From Solwaraspora sp. WMMD406 (lineage in GTDB: Bacteria; Actinomycetota; Actinomycetes; Mycobacteriales; Micromonosporaceae), in the NCBI RefSeq assembly GCF_029626025.1, contig NZ_JARUBF010000001.1, forward strand, positions 2,108,001 to 2,172,000: a stretch of 64,000 bases of DNA. The letters are read 5' to 3'. Positions 8,262 to 17,277 of the stretch are shown here, piece after piece; positions within the stretch are counted from its first letter, which is position 1, and each line of letters begins with the position of its first letter. The notes below the pieces were generated by a model. The model saw nothing but the letters and a program-made list of their open reading frames with translations. It made no database searches and was not told the DNA's origin. The position numbers and the translations under genes were made by a program.

Positions 8262-9796
8262 ATGCCCGACACCACCCGTACCATCGATCTGTTGATCGGC
8301 GGGAAATGGACACCCGCCGCGTCAGGTGCGACGACCACCAAGGTTCGCAACCTCGACGGCACGCCGCTGTCGGAAGTCGCCGCCGCCGGCCGTTCCGACG
8401 CGGCGGCGGCCGTCGACGCGGCCGCCGCCGCCAAGGCCACCTGGGGAACCTGGCCGCCGGGGCAACGACGCGAGGTACTGCTACGCGCCGCCGCGTTGCT
8501 CACCGAACGCGGCGACGACATCGTCCAGACGATGTCCCGGGAGACCGGTGCGGTACTCGGCTGGTGCCACTTCAACCTGCAGCTCGCCACCGGCATGCTC
8601 GCCGAGGCAGCCGCGCAGACGTACGGCATCGTCGGTGAGGTCATCCCGTCCGACGTGCCCGGCCTGACCGCTCTCGGCGTCCGTCAACCGGTCGGCGTGG
8701 TCGTCGGCCTCGCCCCGTGGAACGCGCCACTGATCCTCGGCATGCGCGCCGTCGCGCTGCCGCTGGCGTACGGCAACACGGTGGTGCTCAAAGCGAGCGA
8801 GGAGTCCCCGGCGACCCATGTGGCGATCGTCGCCGCCCTGCACGACGCCGGCATGCCGCCCGGCGCGATCAACGTGATCACCAACGCGCCCGCCGACGCC
8901 GCCGACATCGTCGACGAGCTCATCTGCCACCCGCAGACCCGCTGTGTCAACTTCACCGGTTCGACCTCCGTCGGGCGGATCATCGGCGAGAAGGCCGGCC
9001 GGCACCTGAAGCGCACCGTCCTCGAACTCGGCGGCAAGGCACCGATGCTGGTGCTGGCCGACGCGGACATCCCGGCGGCCGTCCGCGCCGCCGCGTTCGG
9101 CTCCTTCATGAACCAGGGCCAGATCTGCATGTCGACCGAACGGATCGTGGTGGACCGGACGGTCGCCGACGAGTTCTGCGACCAGTTGGCCGCCCACGCC
9201 AGCCGGCTGACCGTGGGCGACCCGCTCGACCCGTCGACCCAGCTGGGACCGATGGTCCACCAGCGGGCCGCCGACCACGTCGCGTCGCTGGTCGCCGACG
9301 CCGAACTGCACGGCGCCGAGGTGCTCACCGGAGGACAGGTCGACGGCCTGTTCTATCCACCCACCATCGTGCGCAAGGTGACCTCGGGGATGCGGATCTA
9401 CAGCGAGGAGTCGTTCGGACCGGTTCCCGAGGAGCAGCTGACCTCGACCTCGACGTCGAGGGTCGCCGGCGACCGGGACGGCCACCCCGGACAGTCGCCG
9501 CGGTGATCGAGGTGGACGGCGTCGACGAGGCCGTCCGGATCGCCAACGACACCGATCTCGGCCTGGCCAGCGCCGTGTTCAGCCGCGACGTCGCCGGTGC
9601 CCTGCAGGTGGCGCGCCGGATCGAGGCCGGGATCTGCCACATCAACGAGACGTCCGTGCACGACGAGCCGCAGATGCCCTTCGGCGGGGTCAAAGCCAGC
9701 GGCTGGGGACGGTTCGGCTCCCGAGCGGCGCTCGCCGAATTCACCGACCTGCGGTGGATCACGATCTCGCCGTCGGACCGGCAGTACCCGATCTGA
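8262..9796 (+). pseudogene. Aldehyde dehydrogenase, interrupted by a 71-base insertion with frameshift
   Basis: An ATG at 8262 with GGAAGGA upstream opens a standard NAD(P)+-dependent aldehyde dehydrogenase: GLAPWNAPL, GSTSVGRIIG, the catalytic Glu in TVLELGGKAPM and the catalytic Cys in NQGQICMSTER are all present. At the conserved ESFGPVxxV site the frame breaks. After SFGP (codon ending 9422), 71 bases unrelated to the family (9423-9493) are followed by GTC-GCC-GCG-GTG in a different frame, giving VAAVIEVDGVDEAVRIAND to a normal C-terminus at 9796. The first frame stops at 9506 (414 residues), lacking about 95 C-terminal residues needed for the fold and dimer. The gene is either inactivated or mis-assembled here. 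The inserted bases contain GACCTCGACCTCGACGTCGA, a small internal repeat and palindrome. Confidence 0.8.
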
Positions 9797-9847
9797 CGTG
9801 GTGGTGCTCCGGTGGTGGCTCCACCAGGAAAGGAGGACGACAGGCAG

Positions 9848-10264
9848 ATGACCGACCAGCTGACCGACGCACTGCGGACGCTGGAGAGCGGCGGAAGTCG
9901 TACCTCCAAGAGGATTCCACGGGCGACCGAGGGCACCGTCCGTCTGGACGTGACGGACGCCGCCGGAACCGTCATACGACAGTGGTTCGTCGTCATGGAG
10001 AACGGAACGGTCCTGGTCCGCGAGGCCGATCCGGACCGGCCCCAGCAGCGGCTCGTGCCGGACGCGGTGCTGCGTACCGACGACGAGATGTTCGAGCGAC
10101 TGGCCAGGGGCGAGGAACGGTTCGTACCGCTGTTCTTCCGTAACGCCCTCGTGGTCGAAGGTCAGCTGGGGTTGGTGGACCTGCTCACCAGGGTGCTGTT
10201 CGCCGGACCGTCCGCCGCCCATCACCCCCGGGACTTCGTCCACCGACAAGCCGAAGCCTCATGA
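9848..10264 (+). CDS. SCP2-like sterol/lipid-carrier domain protein
   Basis: 138 residues from the ATG at 9848, with AAGGAGG 11 bases upstream. The sequence follows the SCP2 pattern: GTVRLDVTDAAGTVIRQWFV, a VRTDDEMFERLARGEE segment, then LVVEGQLGLVDLLTRVL. The last 20 residues are a polar tail. SCP2 proteins have a hydrophobic pocket for lipids or acyl compounds. The stop overlaps the glucosidase start (ATGA), so the two are translationally coupled. Function in this operon is not clear. Confidence 0.75.
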   Translation: MTDQLTDALRTLESGGSRTSKRIPRATEGTVRLDVTDAAGTVIRQWFVVMENGTVLVREADPDRPQQRLVPDAVLRTDDEMFERLARGEERFVPLFFRNALVVEGQLGLVDLLTRVLFAGPSAAHHPRDFVHRQAEAS

Positions 10265-12342
10265 TCGACAAGACGCTCAGCATCCTGGACGGAAACACGT
10301 TCCTCGTCACGGACGTGCGCGGCGACGTCGTCATGTCTCCCGACTTCCCGACCGGCCTGTTCTCGTTCGACACCCGCTTCCTGTCGACCTGGGTGCTGCG
10401 CGTCAACGGCGAGCGGCTCAACCCGCTGTCCCGCAGCGACCTGCACTTCTTCGAGACCCGGTTCTTCCTCGTCCCCGGCCGGCCCACCCACTACGTCAAT
10501 GCCAAGATCTCGGTCATCCGCGAGCAGTCCATCGGCGCGAACTTCGTCGAGCGGCTCGTGGTCCTCAACCACGACATCGAACCGGTGGACGTCTCCGTCC
10601 GGATCGACGTGGACGCCGACTTCGCCGACATCTTCGAGATCAAGGAACATCAGCCGAAACGCGGCGTCCGGTCGGTGTCCCGGGGCGACCGGCGGCTGCA
10701 CCTACGGTACGAGCGGGACACGTTCCGCCGGGACACCATCGTCTCCAGTGACAAGCCGGCCACGGTAGACGACGGCGGCATGACCTTCGACATCCGTCTC
10801 GAACCACACGGTCGCTGGGACGCCGAACTCCAGGTGGAGCCGATCATCAACCGGGGCGACGGCGGCTCCGCCAGCGTCTGGGAGGCCTACCGTGGCCGGA
10901 TCCGACCACAGGTACGCGAGGAGCTGGAAAACTGGATCGACCGTGCGCCCCGCCTGGCTTCCGACTACGAGCCGCTGACGACAGCGTACAAACGCAGCCT
11001 GTACGACCTGGCCGCGATGCGCTACGCGTCGCTGACCGCGACCAGCCCGATCCCCACCGCCGGGCTGCCCTGGTTCATGACCCTCTTCGGACGGGACAGC
11101 ATCTTCGTCAGCCTGCAGACGCTGCCGTTCGCCCCCACCCTGACCCCGCCCGTGCTGCGCCTGCTGTCGACGTTGCAGGGCACCGTCTTCGACGACTTCC
11201 GGGAGGAGGAGCCCGGCAAGATCCTGCACGAGTTCCGGTACGGCGAGTCGGCGGCGTTCGAGGAGCAACCACACTCCCCGTACTACGGATCGGCCGACGC
11301 CACCCCGCTGTTCGTCATCCTGCTCGACGAGTACGAGCGGTGGAGCGGCGACGTGCAGACCGTCCGCGACCTCGAACCACAGGCCCGCGCGGCACTGAAC
11401 TGGATCGACGAGTACGGCGATCTGTCGGGCAACGGCTACGTGTCCTATTGGCGGCGCAACACCCGCAACGGCCTGGAGAACCAGTGCTGGAAGGACTCCT
11501 GGGACGCGATCTCCTACCGGGACGGCCGGCTGCCCGCCCTTCCCCGGGCGACCTGCGAGCTGCAGGGGTACGCCTACGACGCCAAGGTGCGCGGGGCCCG
11601 GATGGCCCGCGAGTTCTGGAACGACCACGTGTACGCCGACCAGCTGGAACGCGAAGCGGCGCGGTTGCGGGAACGGTTCAACCGCGACTTCTGGCTCGAA
11701 GAGGAGGGATACTACGCACTCGCGCTCGACCCGGACGGCAAGCCGGTCGACGCGCTCGCCTCCAACATGGGGCATCTGCTCTGGAGCGGCATCGTCGAGC
11801 CGGAGCGGGCCCGATCGGTGGCCGATCATCTGCTCGGGCCACGCCTGTTCTCCGGGTGGGGGGTGCGGACCCTGTCCACCGCCGAACTGCGGTACAACCC
11901 GGTCGGCTACCACGTGGGCGCGGTCTGGCCGTTCGACAACTCGATCATCGCCTGGGGCCTGTCGCGCTACGGCTTCCGGGACGAGGCCGCCCGGATCGCC
12001 GACGGCATGATCACCGCGTCGGGATACTTCGACGGGCGGCTGCCGGAGGCCTTCGCCGGCTACGAGCGGAGCCTCACCGGATATCCGGTGGAGTATCCGA
12101 CAGCGTGCAGCCCGCAGGGCTGGTCGGCGGGGGCGACCCTGCTGCTGCTCCGGACGATGCTGGGGCTGAGCCCGTATCCGGACCATCTCGCCGTCGACCC
12201 GTACCTGCCCGCGTCGGTGGGTCGGATCGAACTTCTCGACGTGCCGGGGCGGTGGGGACGCGCCGACGCGTTCGGTCGGCGCATCCATCGCGGCGACGGT
12301 CACCGATCCGAACCGATCGCCCGGCTCACCCAAGGCGACTGA
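10261..12342 (+). CDS. Amylo-alpha-1,6-glucosidase / glycogen-debranching-like glycosidase
   Basis: 693 residues. The N-terminal beta-sandwich (about 1-210; GNTFLVTDVRGDV, TGLFSFDTRFLSTW) matches the GDE N-terminal 'bis' domain. An (alpha/alpha)6 barrel follows, with GLPWFMTLFGRDSIFVSLQT near residue 270, ENQCWKDSWDAISYRDG near 405 and YHVGAVWPFDNSIIAWGL near 552; the Asp/Glu residues in these stretches are likely catalytic. This family hydrolyses alpha-1,6 branches or related oligosaccharides and often sits with stress and trehalose genes. Coupled to the SCP2-like gene by a 4-base overlap and convergent with the next gene. Family is sure, exact substrate is not. Confidence 0.85.
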   Translation: MIDKTLSILDGNTFLVTDVRGDVVMSPDFPTGLFSFDTRFLSTWVLRVNGERLNPLSRSDLHFFETRFFLVPGRPTHYVNAKISVIREQSIGANFVERLVVLNHDIEPVDVSVRIDVDADFADIFEIKEHQPKRGVRSVSRGDRRLHLRYERDTFRRDTIVSSDKPATVDDGGMTFDIRLEPHGRWDAELQVEPIINRGDGGSASVWEAYRGRIRPQVREELENWIDRAPRLASDYEPLTTAYKRSLYDLAAMRYASLTATSPIPTAGLPWFMTLFGRDSIFVSLQTLPFAPTLTPPVLRLLSTLQGTVFDDFREEEPGKILHEFRYGESAAFEEQPHSPYYGSADATPLFVILLDEYERWSGDVQTVRDLEPQARAALNWIDEYGDLSGNGYVSYWRRNTRNGLENQCWKDSWDAISYRDGRLPALPRATCELQGYAYDAKVRGARMAREFWNDHVYADQLEREAARLRERFNRDFWLEEEGYYALALDPDGKPVDALASNMGHLLWSGIVEPERARSVADHLLGPRLFSGWGVRTLSTAELRYNPVGYHVGAVWPFDNSIIAWGLSRYGFRDEAARIADGMITASGYFDGRLPEAFAGYERSLTGYPVEYPTACSPQGWSAGATLLLLRTMLGLSPYPDHLAVDPYLPASVGRIELLDVPGRWGRADAFGRRIHRGDGHRSEPIARLTQGD

Positions 12343-12370
12343 GCCGGGCTCACCCAGAGCGACCGAACGG

Positions 12371-13096
12371 TCAGGGGCGGGCCACCGAGGGGGTCCCGCT
12401 CGTGTCGTACGGGGTCCGGGCACGCGGATCGTCGGACGTACGGGCGGTCGCCGCGACGTCGGCCCAGTCCCGTCGGCCAGCCCGGTCCCGCCCGTCGGAG
12501 CCGGTGAGCGTCGGCGCGTCCGCGCCGCGCGGCTGGGCGTCCGGGCTGGTCTTGCGTCCGTTGGCGAACGTCACCTGCTCGAAGCGCACCTCGACCGGGG
12601 TGGCGTACCGCTTGCCGTTGACTGGGTCGTGCCGCATGAACCGGGCCGGCGCGACCCGTACTGTCACGTCGTACGGTCCCGGACCGGGCACGCTGGCGTT
12701 GCCGCCGTAGTGGTAGAGGAACGGATGCCACAGAAACGGCAGCTCTGCCGAGACGACCCGGTCACCGTCGCGGCTGATGTTGATCTCGACGGCGAGTCCG
12801 GGTACGAAGCGGCCGTCGGCACCATCGGCCACCGCGACCTCCAGGTGCACGTTGGCCTCTTCGGAAGCCTCCCGCCACACCAGTTGTCCGTCGGAATACT
12901 CGTACATGCCTTCGGCCCGCTCGTTGACGAACGAGATCACGTAGTCACCGGCACGCCGGCTCAACGCCCCGTCTTCGGCGGCCATCTCACGGAGCGCGTT
13001 CGTGTACGCGTGTCCCTGCTGGCGGGCGATAGCCAACTGCTCGTCGGTGGCTTCGTTGCTGGTCCGCATCGGCGGTCTGGCGGCTGACGTGGTCAC
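12371..13096 (-). CDS. P19/Tp34-like iron-transport accessory protein
   Basis: 241 residues from a GTG at 13096, chosen because GGAGG lies 5 bases before it. The central 140 residues resemble the P19/Tp34 (Tpd) family: an Ig-like fold with acidic and His metal ligands and the hallmark HYGGNASVPGPGPYDVTVRV followed by RFMRHD. In that family the protein binds Cu/Fe at the cell surface beside iron permeases. No obvious signal peptide is seen, which is unusual. The C-terminal 60 residues are a polar, low-complexity Arg/Ala/Asp tail. No FTR1-like permease is adjacent. Confidence 0.6.
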   Translation of the reverse strand: MTTSAARPPMRTSNEATDEQLAIARQQGHAYTNALREMAAEDGALSRRAGDYVISFVNERAEGMYEYSDGQLVWREASEEANVHLEVAVADGADGRFVPGLAVEINISRDGDRVVSAELPFLWHPFLYHYGGNASVPGPGPYDVTVRVAPARFMRHDPVNGKRYATPVEVRFEQVTFANGRKTSPDAQPRGADAPTLTGSDGRDRAGRRDWADVAATARTSDDPRARTPYDTSGTPSVARP

Positions 13097-13208
13097 GGTG
13101 TCCTCCGGGTCGCTCGGTTGCGTCTCCGTTCGTCTACCCGGTGGACGCCGGCTCACGCGCCGTCACTGGCGCGGATCGTCGACCGACCGCAGCGCGGGCA
13201 GGTTGAGG

Positions 13209-13250
13209 GCCGTACGGCCGGGACACCACGGCTGGTCCCGGCCGTACGGC
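13209..13250 (-). terminator. Strong hairpin downstream of the 13264 gene
   Basis: GCCGTACGGCCGGGAC (13209-13224) and GTCCCGGCCGTACGGC (13235-13250) form a perfect 16-base-pair stem with a 10-base loop, 14 bases after the stop of the minus-strand secreted-protein gene. No U-tract follows, which is common for actinomycete terminators. Confidence 0.7.
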
Positions 13251-13263
13251 GACAGGGGAGCGG

Positions 13264-13731
13264 TCAGCCGTTGCCCGGCGCCAGGTGGTAGCCGGACGCG
13301 ACGCACTGGGCGCTGAGCGAACCGTCCGACACCGTCCAGTACAGGTGCGCCGAGCCCTGGCCGCTGCTGGTACGGGTGAAGATCAGGACATCGTCGTGGC
13401 TGATGTCGGGCGTCGAGTTGTCGGAGATCACCACGGTGCCGAGGGGTGCGCCGCCGAACACGCTCACCAGGGCGACCGGGTTGAGATCCGGATCGGCCGC
13501 GACGTCGGTGACCGGGATGGTCACCGTCCCACCCACCGTCGTGGGCAGGTTGAAGCCGATGCTGTTGCAGATCGGACGGCGGTTTTCGCCGGCGGCGGTG
13601 GCGCTACTGGAGCCGGCCACGGTGACGGAGGCAGCGGCCAGGCCGAGAACGACCGCGACCGCTGCCCGCGCGGCATTGACCCTCTGCCTCGACCCGGGCG
13701 CACCGATCCATTCGCCACCCGACGGATCCAT
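13264..13731 (-). CDS. Secreted Ig-like/cadherin-like repeat protein
   Basis: 155 residues from the ATG at 13731; no later in-frame start would keep the signal sequence. A long basic n-region (APGSRQRVNAARAA) is followed by a hydrophobic core (VAVVLGLAAASVTVAG) and ATA-AGEN, a likely signal-peptidase site. The mature part (about 105 residues) has the beta-rich bacterial Ig/cadherin-like pattern (TVTIPVTDVAADPDLNPVALVSV... DDVLIFTRTSSGQGSAHLYWTVSDG), as used in tandem on large surface proteins; here it is a single unit. Two Cys (CNSIG and AQCVAS) could pair. Partner and role are unknown. The 5' end overlaps the small membrane ORF by 128 bases, so one of the two starts may be wrong. Confidence 0.55.
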   Translation of the reverse strand: MDPSGGEWIGAPGSRQRVNAARAAVAVVLGLAAASVTVAGSSSATAAGENRRPICNSIGFNLPTTVGGTVTIPVTDVAADPDLNPVALVSVFGGAPLGTVVISDNSTPDISHDDVLIFTRTSSGQGSAHLYWTVSDGSLSAQCVASGYHLAPGNG

Positions 13732-13936
13732 AGGCCAGCAGCGGATACGAGACCAGGAGAAGGCCGCCCGAGGTGGCGAGGAGTCGTAGCAGGATCTGGT
13801 TCCACTCCACCTGCTCGGCGACCGGATCCCGCCACGGCGGCCGGGGTGCCAGGAACGCGGGAGCACAACAGCCGATCACGGTGGCCAGGCAGAGCAGCAC
13901 GGTGCCGACGAGGAGGGCGAGGCGCGGCCGGAACAT
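13604..13936 (-). CDS. Small two-helix membrane protein, hypothetical
   Basis: 110 residues. Hydrophobic segments at about 6-30 (LALLVGTVLLCLATVIGCC) and 48-68 (ILLRLLATSGGLLLVSYPLL) look membrane-spanning. The last 40 residues, which overlap the next gene in another frame, are Arg/Gly-rich and look non-coding. The true protein may therefore end near residue 75, or the gene may be damaged. No family recognised. Confidence 0.4.
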   Translation of the reverse strand: MFRPRLALLVGTVLLCLATVIGCCAPAFLAPRPPWRDPVAEQVEWNQILLRLLATSGGLLLVSYPLLAYGSVGWRMDRCARVEAEGQCRAGSGRGRSRPGRCLRHRGRLQ

Positions 13937-13957
13937 GTTCCGCGACGGTACCGGACG

Positions 13958-13993
13958 CGCGCCGGGGTCGACGGCAGTGTCGACCCCGGCGCG
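13958..13993 (-). terminator. Hairpin terminator of the dehydrogenase operon
   Basis: CGCGCCGGGGTCGAC (13958-13972) and GTCGACCCCGGCGCG (13979-13993) make a perfect 15-base-pair stem with a 6-base loop. It lies about 55 bases beyond the stop of the last dehydrogenase gene in the direction of transcription and before the next minus-strand start. Confidence 0.75.
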
Positions 13994-14046
13994 GGTAGGC
14001 GTGCTGGGTGATGGTCGGCGGTGCCGCCGGTCGCGGCCGCACCGGC

Positions 14047-15063
14047 TCAGCCCTTCCAGTTGGCCTTGATGTCTTCGACGATCGCCCGCGCGATGTGCAG
14101 GGTCTGGGCGCCGCGTGAGGCGTAGGTGGCGCCGCCGTTGTGCGGGGTGAGGACGACGTTGTCCATCTTGCGGAACTCCGCCGGTACGTACGCGTCGTGC
14201 ACGAGCGGCGGCTCGCTGCGGAACACCTCGAGACCGGCGCCAGCGATCGTGCCGTCCTGCAACGCCCTGATCAACGCCGACTCGTCAACGATGCGACCAC
14301 GGGCGACGTTGATGAAGTACGCCGTCGGTTTCATCATCTTGAACTGCTTCTCGCCGACGAGCTCGTAGTTGGCGTCCTCGAAGTTGACCAACAGGCAGAC
14401 GTAGTCCGACTGGGTGAACAGCTCGTCAGGTTCGGCCCACTGGACGCCCCACTTCGCTTCCTCTTCGGGGGCCAGCCGGGTGCGCTTGTTGTACAGGACG
14501 GTCATGTCCATGTTGGTGAGCACCCGGGCCGCCTGCTTGGCGACCTTGCCGAAGCCGTACAGGCCGACGGTCTTGCCGGTGGTGCCCTGGCCCATGAACT
14601 GCATGGTCATCTCTTGGAAGAAGCCGACGCCGCGCAGATAGTGGTCGGACTCGGTGACCCGGTACGCGAGGTTGAGCAGCAGCGCCACCATCAGTTGGCC
14701 GGTCGCCCGTGGGTTCAGCCCGTAACCCTCCATCGTGTACCCGTCCGGGTCGGCCGGCGGCTCGGGGCGCTTGGCCTCCAGGATCCTGACCCCCGAGGCC
14801 TTGATCGCCTCGGCGTCGTGCAGGTCGGCCCGGTAGCCGGAGGTCCCGATGCCCACCAGCTTGGAGCCGGGCCCGAACAGGGAGGCCTGGATCGGCGTGT
14901 GGTGCATGCAGAACAGGTAATGCGAGCGGCGTGCCGCGCTCGCCAGTTCGTCCAGACTCGCGTCACGGTGGGTCCAGGGAAAGACCTCGACGTCACCGTA
15001 CTGGCGCATCAGCTCGAGCGCCGGCTCGGGAATCGGGAGCGGTACGTAGATCTTGGGAAGCAC
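14047..15063 (-). CDS. D-2-hydroxyacid dehydrogenase, copy 1 of a tandem triplet
   Basis: 338 residues, GTG start with AGAAGGAG before it. It has the D-isomer-specific 2-hydroxyacid dehydrogenase fold: NAD-binding GLYGFGKVAKQAARVL near residue 180 and the catalytic triad Arg (NVARGRIVDE), Glu (FRSEPPLV) and His (TPHNGGATYAS). The preceding GFFQEMTMQFMGQGTTGKTV block is shared by all three copies. The N-terminal substrate domain (1-115) diverges most from the other two, so the three probably act on different substrates or enantiomers. Last gene of the likely operon 19046-14047. Confidence 0.88.
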   Translation of the reverse strand: MLPKIYVPLPIPEPALELMRQYGDVEVFPWTHRDASLDELASAARRSHYLFCMHHTPIQASLFGPGSKLVGIGTSGYRADLHDAEAIKASGVRILEAKRPEPPADPDGYTMEGYGLNPRATGQLMVALLLNLAYRVTESDHYLRGVGFFQEMTMQFMGQGTTGKTVGLYGFGKVAKQAARVLTNMDMTVLYNKRTRLAPEEEAKWGVQWAEPDELFTQSDYVCLLVNFEDANYELVGEKQFKMMKPTAYFINVARGRIVDESALIRALQDGTIAGAGLEVFRSEPPLVHDAYVPAEFRKMDNVVLTPHNGGATYASRGAQTLHIARAIVEDIKANWKG

Positions 15064-15076
15064 GGGTTACTCCTTC

Positions 15077-16099
15077 TCAGTTCTGCCAGTTGGCCTTGAT
15101 GTCTTCGACGATCGCTTCGGCGGTGCGCAGCGTCTGGGCGCCACGCGAGGCGTAGGTGGCGCCGCCGTTATGCGGGGTGAGGACGACGTTGTCCATCTTG
15201 CGGAACTCCGCCGGTACGTAGGCGTCGTGCACGACCGGGGGTTCGGTACGGAAGACCTCGAGGCCGGCTCCGGCGATGGTGCCGTCGCGCAGCGCGTCGA
15301 TCAGTGCCTGCTCGTCGACGAGGCGGCCGCGCGCCACGTTGATGAAGTACGCGGTCGGCTTCATGAGCTTGAACTCGCGCTCGCCGAACAGTTCGGCGTT
15401 GTCGGCGGTGTAGTTGACCAACATGCAGACGTAGTCGGAGCGTGCGACGAGGTCGTCCGGGTCGGCGCACCAGGTGACGCCCCACTTTTCTTCCTCTTCG
15501 GGGGTCAGTCGGGTGCGTTTGGTGTACAGCACTTCCATGTCCATCGTGGTGAGCAGGCGGGCGGCCTGTTTGGCGACCTTGCCGAATCCGTAGAGGCCGA
15601 CGGTTTTGCCGGTGGTGCCCTGGCCCATGAACTGCATGGTCATTTCTTGGAAGAAGCCGTTGGCCCGGCAGAACATGTCGGACTCGTTGACCCGGTAGGC
15701 GCAGTCGAGGAGCAGCGCCACCATCAGTTGTCCGGTGGCGCGCGGGTTGAGGCCGTACCCGTCGAAGCTGTAGCCGTCCGGGTCGTCCTCGGGCGGCGAG
15801 GGTCGTACGGCGCGGAGCATCCGCACCCCGGAAACGGCGATCGCGTCGAGGTCGTGCAGTTCGGGGTCCGGCCCGGAGTACCCGATACCCACCAGTTGCG
15901 ATCCGGGTTCGAACAGGGTGGCGCGGATCGGTGTCTCGTGCATGCAGAACAGGTAGTGCGAACGTTTGGACGCACTCTCCAGTTCGTCGAGACTGACATC
16001 CCGGTTGGTCCACGGGAAGACCTCGACGTCGCCGTACTCGGCCATCAGGTCGAGCGCGGGTTGGGGAATCGGCTGGGTGACGAAGATCCTGGGACGCAC
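15077..16099 (-). CDS. D-2-hydroxyacid dehydrogenase, copy 2
   Basis: 340 residues, GTG start with AAGGA upstream, 13 bases before copy 1. Same Rossmann motif and Arg/Glu/His triad as the neighbours. Residues about 112-225 are identical to copy 3 because of a 341-base perfectly shared DNA segment, while the N-terminal substrate-binding part (GIGYSGPDPELHDLDAIAVS region) is distinct. Copy 2 resembles copy 1 more in its C-terminal end (VHDAYVPAEFRKMDNVVLTP is shared). It looks like a mosaic of the two. Confidence 0.88.
   Translation of the reverse strand: MRPRIFVTQPIPQPALDLMAEYGDVEVFPWTNRDVSLDELESASKRSHYLFCMHETPIRATLFEPGSQLVGIGYSGPDPELHDLDAIAVSGVRMLRAVRPSPPEDDPDGYSFDGYGLNPRATGQLMVALLLDCAYRVNESDMFCRANGFFQEMTMQFMGQGTTGKTVGLYGFGKVAKQAARLLTTMDMEVLYTKRTRLTPEEEEKWGVTWCADPDDLVARSDYVCMLVNYTADNAELFGEREFKLMKPTAYFINVARGRLVDEQALIDALRDGTIAGAGLEVFRTEPPVVHDAYVPAEFRKMDNVVLTPHNGGATYASRGAQTLRTAEAIVEDIKANWQN
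15425..15765. repeat. 341-base perfect repeat shared by dehydrogenase copies 2 and 3 (first copy)
   Basis: Bases 15425-15765 are identical to 16500-16840. The match starts at GCAGACGTAGTCGGAGC and ends at GTACCCGTCGA; outside it the genes fall to ordinary paralogue divergence with synonymous changes. Such a sharp block inside two older paralogues is the mark of gene conversion. Confidence 0.9.
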
Positions 16100-16151
16100 C
16101 GAGGTGTCCTTTCGAATTTCGGTGTCGGTGTCGGTGCCGCGTGGCCGGGTG

Positions 16152-17171
16152 TCAACTGGTCCAGTTGGCCTTGATCTCCTCGACCAGCGCTTCGGCGATC
16201 CGCAGCGTCTGGGCGCCGCGTGAGGCGTAGGTGGCGCCGCCGTTGTGCGGGGTGAGGACGACGTTGTCCAGCTTGCGCAATCTCTCGTCGACGTAGGCGT
16301 CGACGACGTTCGGCGGTTCGGTCCAGAAGACCTCGAGGCCGGCTCCGGCGATGGTGCCGTCCGTGAGCGCGGCGATGAGGGCGTCCTGGTCCACCAGCCG
16401 GCCCCGCGCCACGTTGATGAAGTACGCGGTCGGTTTCATCAGCTTGAACTGGCGTTCGCCGAACATTTTCAGCTTGCTGTCGTCGAAGTCGACGAGCAGG
16501 CAGACGTAGTCGGAGCGTGCGACGAGGTCGTCCGGGTCGGCGCACCAGGTGACGCCCCACTTTTCTTCCTCTTCGGGGGTCAGTCGGGTGCGTTTGGTGT
16601 ACAGCACTTCCATGTCCATCGTGGTGAGCAGGCGGGCGGCCTGTTTGGCGACCTTGCCGAATCCGTAGAGGCCGACGGTTTTGCCGGTGGTGCCCTGGCC
16701 CATGAACTGCATGGTCATTTCTTGGAAGAAGCCGTTGGCCCGGCAGAACATGTCGGACTCGTTGACCCGGTAGGCGCAGTCGAGGAGCAGCGCCACCATC
16801 AGTTGTCCGGTGGCGCGCGGGTTGAGGCCGTACCCGTCGAGGCTGTAGCCGTCCGGATCGTCGGTCGGCACGATCGGTGTGGACATGATCTGCTTCACGC
16901 CGGCGGCCTTCATCGCCGCCAGGTCGTGCAGATCCTCGCGGGCCATCTGCATGCCGATGCCCTTGAGCCGGCTACCGGGGCCGAAATACCGGGCCCGGAT
17001 CGGCACCGTATGCATGATGAAGAAGTAGTCGCTGCGCCGCGCCGCGCTCTCCAGTTCGTCGATGCTCACTTCTCGGTGCGTCCAGGGGAAGACCTCGAGG
17101 TCGGCGACCTCGGCCATCAGGTCGAGCGCGGGTTGGGGAATCGGTTGTGAGACGAAGATCTTTGGCCGCAT
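16152..17171 (-). CDS. D-2-hydroxyacid dehydrogenase, copy 3
   Basis: 339 residues, ATG start with CAAGGAG before it. NAD-binding and catalytic motifs are intact (GLYGFGKVAKQAARLL; NVARGRLVDQ; FWTEPPNV; TPHNGG). The N-terminal part has a unique IMHTVPIRARYFGPGSRLKG stretch and lacks the Cys seen at that site in copies 1 and 2. First of the three in transcription order, 106 bases after the DrrB-like permease gene. A reductase for a keto acid tied to the transported compound is an inference. Confidence 0.88.
   Translation of the reverse strand: MRPKIFVSQPIPQPALDLMAEVADLEVFPWTHREVSIDELESAARRSDYFFIMHTVPIRARYFGPGSRLKGIGMQMAREDLHDLAAMKAAGVKQIMSTPIVPTDDPDGYSLDGYGLNPRATGQLMVALLLDCAYRVNESDMFCRANGFFQEMTMQFMGQGTTGKTVGLYGFGKVAKQAARLLTTMDMEVLYTKRTRLTPEEEEKWGVTWCADPDDLVARSDYVCLLVDFDDSKLKMFGERQFKLMKPTAYFINVARGRLVDQDALIAALTDGTIAGAGLEVFWTEPPNVVDAYVDERLRKLDNVVLTPHNGGATYASRGAQTLRIAEALVEEIKANWTS
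16500..16840. repeat. 341-base perfect repeat, second copy
   Basis: Direct-repeat partner of 15425-15765, offset 1075 bases, inside dehydrogenase copy 3. It spans codons for the Rossmann motif and the GTTGKTVGLYGFGK block. Confidence 0.9.
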
Positions 17172-17277
17172 CGGCTACTCCTTGTGAAATCGGGCGAGGG
17201 CTGGGACCCGCTGCCAGCGCGACTGGTCCGGGTGCGCGTGTCTTCCCGTAGGGCAGGTCTTCGCACCGAAAGACCTG

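Noticed and set aside
1-13100. Siderophore biosynthesis cluster (isochorismatase, EntS-like MFS, P19-like iron protein)
   Set aside because: No NRPS, EntA/C/E or IucA/C-type genes are present, and the isochorismatase-fold protein sits with a creatinase-like gene rather than synthesis enzymes.
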